Source of the DNA: Thuidium tamariscinum
Lineage: Eukaryota > Streptophyta > Bryopsida > Hypnales > Thuidiaceae
Direction of reading: 5' to 3'
NCBI GenBank assembly: GCA_947034885.2
Contig: OX344751.2
Span: 46,715,082-46,779,081 of the forward strand
Length of the DNA: 64,000 nt
This document shows, piece after piece, positions 49,201 through 58,600 of this stretch. The translations under genes were made by a program, and so were the position numbers. Position 1 is the stretch's first letter. Each line of letters opens with the position of its first letter. Under the pieces are notes generated by a model. The model was not told the DNA's origin. It ran no database searches and saw only the letters and a list, made by a program, of their open reading frames with translations.

Positions 49201-49448
49201 GTCGTCCGGATCTTGGCTTTGCCTTGAATTCCAAATCCCCTGATCTGAGCGTGGGCTTGTCCACCCCTCACCCTCACCCGCACCCGCACCTGCACCCACA
49301 GGGTCCAAGTGGAGGTGCAACTGCTTCTCTGTCTTTGAGTTTGGCAGTCCCTCAGTACAGGAAAGAGGGCAACTCGTGGGTGGAAGTGGAGGAACGTGGT
49401 CGTGGTGTATTCGTTGCCGATGATGTCGACTTCGCTCTGACCCTGTGA
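37273..49448 (+). CDS. AIPP2/PAIPP2-like double-PHD, SPOC-like, RS-rich nuclear protein (13 coding exons)
   Basis: Coding exons: 37273-37407, 38261-38318, 38889-38926, 39110-~40118, 40277-41361, 41524-41609, 41925-42481, 42644-43312, 43520-44792, 45202-45438, 45929-46053, 46521-47095 and 47640-49448. All have GT/AG borders and phases that join in frame, giving about 2,550 residues. Only the exon-4 donor is ambiguous (40118, 40121, 40133, 40142 and 40163 all keep phase). The start was chosen because MDKVEPRAG... runs to RERTVQELLRHTQK, which resembles the N-terminus of plant family members, and joins straight into PHD1. In flowering plants AIPP2/PAIPP2 proteins read unmodified H3K4/repressive chromatin with BAH proteins and CPL2 to silence genes. 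A similar nuclear role is inferred. The protein is longer than I remember for Arabidopsis homologues, mainly through low-complexity regions. Downstream of 37273 there is no competing start codon with this coherence. Confidence 0.85.
38261..39148 (+). other. PHD finger 1, encoded across three exons
   Basis: Exons 2, 3 and 4 join to give a complete Cys4-His-Cys3 finger (residues about 47-90): ECCTCWG..., QCSAC, DRGFHTTCLDPL and EGHWCCGVC. The cysteine of SAC is split by the intron (T at 38318, GT at 38889-38890). Donors are GTGAGT and GTAAAT; acceptors follow TTTATCCAG, CTCTGGCAG and CATGTGCAG. None of this is visible in any single open frame. The spacing (C-x2-C, 11 residues, C-x2-C, 4, H-x2-C, then W-x-C-x2-C) matches a classical PHD finger that binds histone H3 tails. 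Confidence 0.8.
41524..41985 (+). other. PHD finger 2 (AIPP2-type)
   Basis: Exons 6 and 7 encode VCDTCGNAGYEELLAVCSGC, then EGAEHTYCM and LPEGEWFCETC (residues about 776-825), joined through a GTGAGT donor at 41610 and an acceptor ending at 41924. The spacing is Cys4-His-Cys3. The EHTYCM and LPEGxWxCExC phrases are those I recall from the single PHD finger of angiosperm AIPP2/PAIPP2, so this is the family-defining reader. Confidence 0.9.
43066..43299 (+). repeat. Three 26-residue Pro-rich repeats in the coding region
   Basis: Three consecutive 78-bp units in exon 8 encode GE(S/P)RPSPDTPRPPLE-type repeats (starts at 43066, 43144 and 43222). The third unit diverges to SLDPPRPP. The DNA repeats are similar enough to have expanded recently, and length variation between individuals would keep the frame. 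Confidence 0.8.
43717..43758 (+). other. CCHC zinc knuckle
   Basis: CFSCKNFGHSIQDC has exact C-x2-C-x4-H-x4-C spacing (residues about 1279-1292). Such knuckles bind single-stranded RNA or DNA. It lies between PHD2 and the SPOC-like domain in a long disordered Pro/Ser-rich stretch. Confidence 0.85.
45202..46567 (+). other. SPOC-like domain of the AIPP2 family
   Basis: Exons 10-12 encode WRGAFEVNDGQ, the AHVSTKAVAKVHEVA stretch, LDLETWPRQFN, SIALYFFADNGESFEKF, DAELLIFPSDKLSEKFQRW and HMFLWGVFRAKK (residues about 1636-1775). This matches, from memory, the conserved C-terminal domain of Arabidopsis AIPP2/PAIPP2 (GGFEV...STW...ALYFFA...LLIFPS...FLWGVFR). A SPOC-type fold that binds phosphorylated partners, such as the RNA polymerase II tail or its phosphatases, is plausible. 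Confidence 0.85.
47821..48430 (+). other. RE/RS-rich low-complexity region
   Basis: The last coding exon carries a long charged stretch dominated by RE, RD and ER dipeptides (about 47,860-48,220), followed by SRSRSRSRTPARR and RSRSPGSGRR-type RS repeats. The DNA is almost pure purine at about 48,090-48,180. RS/RE regions occur in splicing and RNA-processing proteins and promote nuclear-speckle localisation. Open frames on the other strand and frame are mirror images of this composition, not genes. Confidence 0.85.
49119..49343 (+). other. Two LxLxL (EAR-type) motifs near the C-terminus
   Basis: DLELALGG (codons 49119-49133) and SLSLSLAV (49329-49343) each satisfy LxLxL, the plant EAR repression motif that recruits TOPLESS co-repressors. 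They flank a His-Pro repeat (THPHPHPHLHPQ, about 49263-49300). Short motifs occur by chance in Leu/Ser-rich sequence, so function is inferred. Confidence 0.5.
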
Positions 49449-50400
49449 CTGACTGACTTGGGGTTGCGGTGCTGACTGTGTATAGTAGGTGAAATAAGTG
49501 CAAGGTTGGGACTAGCAACTGACCTGGGACCAGGTCCATCAGGTGGTGGTGGCTTGGATGGTTCGTCACGAATTTGTATCCATTGTCCCCGCAATGATTC
49601 ACAATTTTGCAGAGTTGGGACAGTTAATATTTGACCTGTAGATAGTTACTAGGATAGATGACAACCTCATTCAGAAGCACTTGCGGTGGCGACCCTTGTG
49701 GCGGACTGACTATGTAATGTACTTTACGAGCAGCGGCTTGCTTTCTGTTTAAAGAACGCTTTCGTGGACAACTGGGACTCATTTGTGTTTATCGACGTTT
49801 CAGGTATCATAATTCAATCGCTTTTTACCCTTCTGCCATGAGAGAAACCGCTTCTTCCATGTACACTTCCTTCAAAGTTCTTACATTGATCACGTTGCTT
49901 CTGATCCGTCTTTGCGTCAGTATTGTCCAATGGTGTGCAAGTCTAGAGACGTGGTCAATACGGTTGATGTGCGTTTTCCTTCTATATATTTCTGTCCATT
50001 GAATCCAAGGGGAGCTTACATGACACTGTTAACCCGTAAAGGTCCTGCATCCAAAGCCTGGACGTGTCTCGGTGTCGATGATGCTTTCAATACATTCATT
50101 TTTGTGTTTGAGTTAAACTAAGGAAATTGTGCTCTCTGCATTTCTTCTTATGATATTGGTGAAGCTAAGGCTGTATGCCTATTCGCTAACCTGCAGCTTT
50201 TCGATCAAGTAAGCCAGAAGCCAGGCCTCATCTTTCTACCATTATACGGAGTACTACATAAAATATACGGAGGACAATGATGTCTTTAGTTCGACTTGTG
50301 TTGGACACCGGCACATAAGGTAGACAAGCCCATTGCTACCCTGATCACCTTTCCATGTATCTATTGGCATTTAAGTACTCACCAATAAAACATTGGTTTG
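49449..50400 (+). other. 3' UTR and downstream flank of the PHD gene
   Basis: After the TGA stop the sequence keeps gene-like composition to about 50,300, then turns AT-rich. The only clear AATAAA is at about 50,384, a possible poly(A) signal. A TTAA-CCCGTAAAGGTCC word at 50,029 resembles a transposon left end of the TTAA family without a partner. Confidence 0.4.
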
Positions 50401-52106
50401 TTACTCCATTTTGGCAATAATACATTGATTTTGTTAGAAAATGAACAAATTTGTATATTTTTCTTGATTGACATGATTGGATGTTTTTTGGGGTGAAAGT
50501 GGGACCTAAAGTAGGATGATAGAATTGGTTAGCACATGGAATTAGGTTGATCTATTAGAAATAATGATTCCCCCTTTTTAATAGTTTCTTCATTTTTAAG
50601 ATTAGAAGTTAATCTATTTATAAAATGACATTGTATGTAACTAAATTTTTTTTACATACAAGATAAAATTACACCTCTAATTAAAATTTCTTTTCTAATT
50701 GGGTATGTAACACATAGTGCAAAGTGCTCCTAAATGTAGAAAAAAATTTGATTATGCATAGGATAAAAATATTTTATTGATAAAATGTCATCCAATACAC
50801 AATTAAGGTTAGGAAAGAATCATGTAATAGAAATTTTTCCATGTATACAATCAAATTACTAGAATAAATCATTCTCTTCTATATAGGTTATAAGGTACTA
50901 TAACTCAAGTATATAACCAATGGACTTGAGTATATTCTCTTCTTGTTTGGGTTTTCAATGTATAATAATTAAATGAATTATTTTTAAGTCAAGATAGATT
51001 ATTATTTTTATATTATTTTTTCTAAGAATTTTTGAAAGCTTTTAATATGGATGTACAACTATTAAGAACTAAGTACAAATCTAATTGTTTTCATTCAATC
51101 AACCATACTATGAGCATCAATGAACAAAGTCCAAAAGTATACATATGAAAGTAGTAGTGTATGACATATTATACATCACTATAGAAGTTTGAAGAAAAAA
51201 TTAGTAGTGATTCGAAAGAAAACTAATTTCAAAGTTAGCATTGTTGAAAACTTGGATTTGTTCACTACAAATTGGATTTACTTTATTTTTTGTCAATTTT
51301 TTCGAAGAACTTCAAAAAAAAAATTGTGCCTTGGTATATTGGTATACATCATTTCAAATTGTTGTATACATAAATTGAAGGAAGTTTCCATTATATAGTA
51401 TTTAAAAATATATCAACAATTTGACAAATACACAAATGATGTTGGTTCTCACAATATTTGAATCTGTTATTTTGGAATTGAAAGCATGGTATTAATTTGC
51501 CGTTTTATAGAGACTATAGGTTGCAATATAGACCATTGTTCCATGTTCATACCCTTGTACTTGAAATATATGTTAAATAGGACATGCATTCAATTTATAT
51601 TTTATAGCTACACAATGCATTTTTAGGTGCAATTTCTTTGTTTGAAGACTTGAATTCATGATGCTCATATTTGTGTAAAAATATTTTAGAAAATTAAATC
51701 ATCATTGTTGACAATCATCAAAATATTGATAATTTGATGAAAGTTAGTGTAATTTTTGGCTTTTAGGATTTAGATTATAGGATTTAAATTGAGATGGTTT
51801 ATCCTCTACTAAACCAATATCTAGCATGAATATTCATTGTCAACTAAATGAGAATTAGAATGAGTTACATAATAGGGTAAAATAACACTGCAAGTACTAA
51901 AACACTAAATTTTACTACTAGTGTTATGAGACATATCACATGAGTGACTATTTACTTGTGCTAATGCTACTACGTTAATCTTTAAGTTTGCAAGTGTGAA
52001 GCTTAATATATTGCTTTAAATCATCTATATCCAGCTAATACTGCAATGTGAAGTTTTGCTTGAAACAATGATCTTTAGTTTTGTATTGAATGTTTATTTG
52101 TGCAAT
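50401..52106. other. AT-rich intergenic DNA
   Basis: Nothing recognisable; only short, motif-free open frames. Confidence 0.5.
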
Positions 52107-52653
52107 TTAACCCCTAAGCGCTCAAACGACCATTTTGTGGTCGTTGCCCAACTTCGGGCAGAATTTTCGGGCAAAAAAATCACTTTTTCAAAACTTTTTT
52201 TTTCAGTTTTGAAAAAATTGGGTTTTCTTTCAACATTTATAATCAAAACTAAGATCAGTACGGTCAAACAAAAATTATAAGAGATATAACAAAAAAGGTT
52301 TAGAATTGCCTAGTGTTGAAAAACTTACTATTTCGGGAAAGTGTTGATGGTCTCATTACTAAAGCTTTTGCATTTTTTCACAAATCAATAGAAACCACAA
52401 TTTTGACCAATCAAAAAAAAATTCATATACTAAATAAAGAAATTGTATTTTTGGTGAATTTTTGAAGTTATATCTTCAAAATTCATTTGAAGAGAATCTA
52501 AAAAAAAAAAATTATAATTTTGACCGTACGGATACTTTCTACATTTTGTGCTTCACATTATCTTCTTTGATACTAACTTCAAAAGAGTTACATAACTTAT
52601 GTTTTATAACACATTTGTGTTTTGTCCTAACCCCTTGGGCTTTTAGGGGTTAA
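52107..52653. mobile_element. TTAA-flanked non-autonomous element, copy 5
   Basis: TTAA (52107-52110) is followed by CCCCTAAGCGCTC. At the right, GGGCTTTTAGGGG precedes TTAA (52650-52653), reading inward as CCCCTAAAAGCCC. The element is 547 bp with no transposase frame. The ends match those at 3174-3899 and 20162-21078. Confidence 0.55.
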
Positions 52654-53539
52654 AGAACTATACAAAATGTAGAATTTAATTAGAGTTTTTTTTGTCATGC
52701 ATAATTATCATTTATTTACATTCTTATACAATCCCAATCAAGAAAACTAAATTTCAATTTTGAAAAATCAAAAGTCCATTTTTAATGAATATTCAAAGTT
52801 TGATTGTAGAAATAACTAGGACACATCTAAATGCTCATCTTTTTTTTTTAAATTCTTTCCAAAAGCAATTAAAAAATTACACTAGAAATAGTTTGATGTT
52901 GGAGTTACATACCCAAATTCTATAATTTGATATCTTTTTATTATAACTATATATTATGGTCCTAATCACCTTTGAATGTCACTCTACTCCATGCTAGTCC
53001 ATTTTGTATTTGTTACTCCCAAACCATAGCTAATCGGCACTCATCCTTCTGGATACATTAAAGGATTGAGGCCTAACAAGGAGTAGAACTCTACCCAACC
53101 GATGCCACGGAACACATACGCACAAGTGTACTATGGTGCCTTTGAGCAGTAGTGAAGTTTCATCACATTAGTACAAGGATTCTTGTGTCCTATTTGACAA
53201 TGATTTGATAAAATCTGTCAACTTCTTTGTCAGTGAGAATGTATTGATTTGCTAGTTATTTGACAAAATTTTGTTAACTTTTGTCCCCTTTGAAAGAATT
53301 TTTGTCAACTTCTATTTCTTTATACTTTCTTTTGTCATTGGGCCCATTACCATGCTAACATGATTCATAATTAGCAATAATCAAAGTGTCTCCATTTTTT
53401 ATAAAAGACATAACGACAAAATTGAATTTCCTTTAAATATTAACTTTCAAATATTGAACATAAAAGATAAAGAGAATATAAAATTCATCCACTACCTTAC
53501 TTTGCTCCTTGAACCATTCATTTTTTGTGATTAGGATGG

Positions 53540-54140
53540 TGAAGAGAAACACTCTATATATACATGGACTAAAAGGAGGTAGGAAAACCCATGTGGGATA
53601 TATATTTTAGAAGTTGTAGGAGCTCAACCGCTCAAAGTCAAGTTTGAAATAGACTTTGTATTGAAATTAGAATTTCAAACCTCATTTAAGCATAGTAGAA
53701 TATCTTTTTACAAAATATTTTGAACTAAAAAAATGTGGAAAATCAAACCAAATTTCATCTCTAAAAATCCATTTGACATTGTAAGTCTCAAATCAAAAGT
53801 AATAGAGAAGTTTTAGAGAAGTTTTAAATTGTCAAAAAAAAAATTTGATAATATAAAACTTCTTCTCTAAAATTTATCTATAACTTTTCATGTGAGACTT
53901 GAAATGTCAAATAGATTTTTGAAAATAAAACTTGGTTAGATTTTCCACCTATTCTAAGTTCAAAGTTTTGTAAAAAGATATTCTACTATGCTTAAATGAG
54001 GTTTGAAATCTACTTTTTTAACACAATGTCTACTTCAAACTTAACTATGAGCGGTTAAGCTCCTACAACTTCTAAACTATATATTCCACATGGTTTATTG
54101 TACCTCCTACCACCCCATTTATATATTGAGAGATTATCTT
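53540..54140. mobile_element. ~600-bp long-hairpin foldback element
   Basis: Two arms of roughly 280-290 bp are near-complete inverted copies around a small loop at about 53,830-53,850. Paired stretches include GAAGTTGTAGGAGCT (53610) with AGCTCCTACAACTTC (about 54058), and CATTTAAGCATAGTAGAATAT (about 53682) with ATATTCTACTATGCTTAAATG (about 53979). AT-rich ends pair out to about 53,540 and 54,140. A transcript would fold into long double-stranded RNA, a possible source of small RNAs. No coding capacity or target duplication was seen. Confidence 0.7.
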
Positions 54141-57100
54141 TTCTTTAAATAATTCAAGTTAAGATATTAATGCCAAATGGTTAAAGATAACTTTGGCTGA
54201 ATAGTCAATGGATTCTTTGGAGTTTGGACAAACTAACTATCTTTATAATAATTTGTTTTCCTTCATGCAATTCGTAGATAGTTGTTGTCTTGAAAATGGA
54301 AGGGGGATCAAATACCAATTAAGAATTTGACAACAAGTTGACAAAAAATTGACAATTTCTTACAAAATGACAAGATGAGGATGCAAAAAAATGGTTGTCA
54401 TTTCAGACAATTCTCTGTTATACATTTGTCATTTTGGACTTCGTTTCCTTGTAGTGTCACCAACTTTGAGTCTTCAAGATTCACCAAGGCTCTAAGAGGG
54501 AGTGAAGAGGGGGACCAGCCCTTTCTATAGTGTTCTCTATGGTCTTTGATAGCCCCCCCTTTTGTATATCAAAGGGAGTCCTAAAAAACCCTTGGGTTTT
54601 GGAAGACCATCCATATCCAACTGAAATTGTCTAGTTATCTTCCCATTTGGCCCCTTAAATTATCAAATGGAATAATTTTGGGCTCAAAGTTCCAAATACC
54701 ACATGCAAGCCCATTTTAGACATGTGTACAACAAATAGATGCCGATGGATTATCCACTCATCCCATTTGAATAAGTTCTTGCAAAGTTATGGACCTCCAA
54801 AGATTAGGGTTTACTAAGGGAGGTATACGCCTTTACTATGGCTCTTCTTTGGGCCATAACTTTTAAACTTATGGCTTGAAACACCTTATAATGCTTGTCA
54901 TTCTAGCTTTCTTTAAGCTCATAGCTTTCAATGATATGCTATATGTTGTACATCCTCGAGGGATTCATTGTGAATCCCTAACTCCTAGCTTTTAATTGTC
55001 CCAATACCAACAACAACATACAATCAACTTTGAAGAGCCATAACTTTTAGCCCTCTAATTCAAATCATGCATTCTTTAGACAACTAAAAGAATCTACTCA
55101 AGAGTTTTTCAATCATATATAGAATATATTTAATTTCTTCAAATTCAACGTGCTATTGCACCCTATTTAGAGAAAGTCTCCCATTTTTGCCAATTTAGTC
55201 TATTGCAAGGCTTAGGAAGTCACCCCAAAGGTCCCCCCTTGCTCACTAAGGCATTTTAGGCACTCCAAGGAAATAAGGGCATGACACTTTGTTATCTTTC
55301 TTTTTATAAATGAAACTTCTTGTATTATCTACTCTGTTTATATGTTTATATTTGAAATCTTTTTTGATTTAGTAGGTTTTGGTTGACTACCAATGCAGCA
55401 GGTATTTCATAGATCTAAAAGTGATAGGTCAAAAGGATTGTCATTTTGGATTCTACCATCTGTTTTTAGTTTGTTTTTATGGATCTCTCTTACATTGGCT
55501 CTTTTTCTTTGGCTCTATTTGAATTGCTTCAATTAAATATTTCAATATTCTAGTGTTTGAAAATGTGAAGTGAATGGTAAATTTTCTTGTAATTAAGTGT
55601 ATGAAATTGATGTACCAACTAAAAATATAAAATTGAATTCAATTTTCAAATACTTGGAACTTGAACTTTTAATGTTTTAATAGTTTGGATCTCTTGCTTT
55701 AGTTTCTTGCATTTGTAATTGTTTGAACCTTCAATGCCTGAACTGAGACTAATGCTTATGTCCTTCAATTGTGTAGAGATCATCCAATCTTTGATTGCTA
55801 AACTTAGCCATAGGTTTGTTTAGTAAGATCTACTAGATGCATTTAGAATCATATATCCCTAGTATTGAGAGTAAGACAATGTTGAGAGTTTTTGCCATGA
55901 TTTGGCGGTGTTGAAAGAATTCTTTGCAATGGCAAAGACTTTGAACCCAATTTGGAAAACTAGCTGTTGCTATTCAAATTTTCAAAGTGACTATGAAGTC
56001 TAATCCAAAAGTAGTTTGTAAGCCTACATTCTATATTAATCTTGTTATAAAAGTGTAGTGGAAACTTGACTAGTCACTTCATTTCCGAAAGTTGGTTTTA
56101 GAATATTTCAAGCTTGTTGACATAGGAGGAGGTTGCTTGGTTTTTGGTTTAGTGGAGGATGAAAGGTATTTCTCCATCTTAAGTTTCTCAAATCATGCCA
56201 AAGAAATCAATTAGGAAAACACTTACCCCTTTTTGTGTGTATATTTGGTCAAAACTACTTCTCTCTTGGCAATTTCCATTATAAGAAAGTCATTGAATCT
56301 TAGAAAAGTATTATAAGACTTGTAGACAAAGGAGTACGAGAAGTAGGATAGGAAGAGTGTAGGAGTAGTATCCTCATTATGGAAGTTTGTTTCCTCAGTT
56401 TTCATAAGATTAGGCTTAACTTGCAACTCAAATTTACCTATATTCAAAATACAGTAGATCTTGTTGCTTGAGACTATCCTGACATACTGTTTGAGATAGC
56501 TACAATTTGTTGACTAAGACTGCTATGACTTAGGCATGGAGCTTTGGCTAGCTTCGACATTGTTTGAAACTCTTACAACTAACCCTCTAATGTGTCTTGT
56601 TTGATTTGTGATGTACAACTCATTAACACTGCAAATTGGACAATTTAGACAATTCAATTCCCTTTTTAGTGGCATGTTCAATTTTTATGTAGGTTTAGGA
56701 TTGATGTTAGGTTTAGGTTTAGACATTTTTAAAAGAAAAACTTGTAACAATGCTATTGCAATGAATTGAAATTCTATTTGTATCATTTGGAACATTTAGA
56801 TCAATTTGAATCATGTTGCAAATAAATTATTGGTACATTTGGACTTTGAAAATTTCAGTTTTTAATTATAATGTTTGAACTTTAGAATCCAAACTTGGAC
56901 TTACACAACCTATCCATTTGTCTCATAGCAATGTAGCAAAAAAATTTAGGACAAGTAGTTTTTGCTTTACACTAAATTTTAGTCTTAGGGCAACTTCAAC
57001 AATACTAGTTTGTGAACCTAAAAGCTTGAGCTTCAGAGTTGTGAGCGTTAGCTTTGTGAGCCCAAAGCATTATAAAAAAAACTTTAATTTTTAGGCCAAA

Positions 57101-58600
57101 AAAAAGAAAAATAAAGTCATTTTCATTAAAAAAAAAAAATGGGTTTATAGTAGAATTTTAGTCCTATGATTGTGGACCTATAACTATAGACCTATGACCA
57201 TGGAAGTGTGGTTAATATATTGGTAGGTGACAACTTTAATCAACCTCCAACCCTTTTTTTTAAAAATTTGAAATTAAATTTCTTTTTCGAAGACTAAAAT
57301 CCCAAACCCAACACAAGGGATCTTTTAGTATTGAAAAGGTTTTTTTTTGTGGTGACAGAGTTGCAATTTTTTTTTCCCTTGACTCCATCAAAGCCCCAAT
57401 TGATTTCTGAATACCAAGAGATACTTGAAAAGGTGACAAAGTTGCAAAAGAAGTGAACTAGTGACACAGTTGCAAAAAAATGAACTAGTGATACAATCAC
57501 AATAAAAAAGAAAAAAAATTGAAAATATGAAAAAAATAATTTGAAGCTCTAAGCCCCTCTACCTCTATGGGGCTTCTTGATATCGAGAGGGTTTGGGGAG
57601 GGTGATGGAGTAGCAAAAAATATAGAAAAATTGAAAAAAATTGAAAAAATTTCTTTTTGAAAAAAAGAGTTTTGAAAATCACAAGTTTCAAATCCCATGA
57701 GGGGGTTACTAGCTATAAAAACCCTAAATTTCTAAAGTACAATAATAGGTCCACATCCTAAAAATCACTAAAAATTTCACAAAAATTTAGAGGTTTACAA
57801 GCTCTCAAGTTTGCAAGTTTACACTCCAAGGCTCACAAAATAGCACTCTCAAAGCAACTCAGTTCAAAAAAATAGGAAGATTAGTTTTGAACCTTGCACT
57901 CAATGTTTTAACATGTAGCAACTTCCTCTCTTCAAAAAAAATTTCTAGACAAAAAACAACATTTGAAAATCAAAATTAACTTCATGTTTCTTGCAACGGT
58001 GTTGGAGGTGGCCGGGATAGCTTTAACCAGGCTTTTTTTTTCTAGCGATTTGGTGCAAAATTGCATCAAATTTTTGGCCTGGCACCAAGCCTATAGGAAA
58101 AAAACAGTGAAATTTTGGATGAAATCGCCAATAAACTTCAATTTTTTTTAAAATAGTGGATGAAATCGCCAAATAATGGATGACAATAGAATGATAGATA
58201 TGTATTATGTGCTAATATGATACTTTGTATGTAATATATGGATGAATGTTGAAATTTGGAGCTCCACAATGAAATGAAATATCGCCACTTTGACACTTCA
58301 CAGGAAATGAAAAAAAAAACCCTGGCTCTAACGTGGGGCACGGTCATAGGCCCGGGCTAATTCAGCCCTGGGATCGCTGCTGGGGAGTTCCTAGAAATTC
58401 AATGAAGCGTGGAAAGTCGATGAAACGTCGCAAAGCAACTAGAAATTGATGTACGAATGAATTATGGATGACTGTGGAAAGGTTTCACGAGGATTGTGCT
58501 GACGTGGATTGTGGCGGATGAATAGAGGCCGTCGATATAGCCACGTCGACGACCGATATGGATGAAGTATTTACGGACGAATATGAAGTGAACGACTGCC
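54141..58600. other. AT-rich intergenic DNA
   Basis: No supportable gene. From about 58,110 to 58,640 the word GGATGAA or a variant recurs many times (for example GGATGAAATCGCCAA twice near 58,117 and 58,156), and the composition becomes GC-richer towards the BTB gene. Confidence 0.5.
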
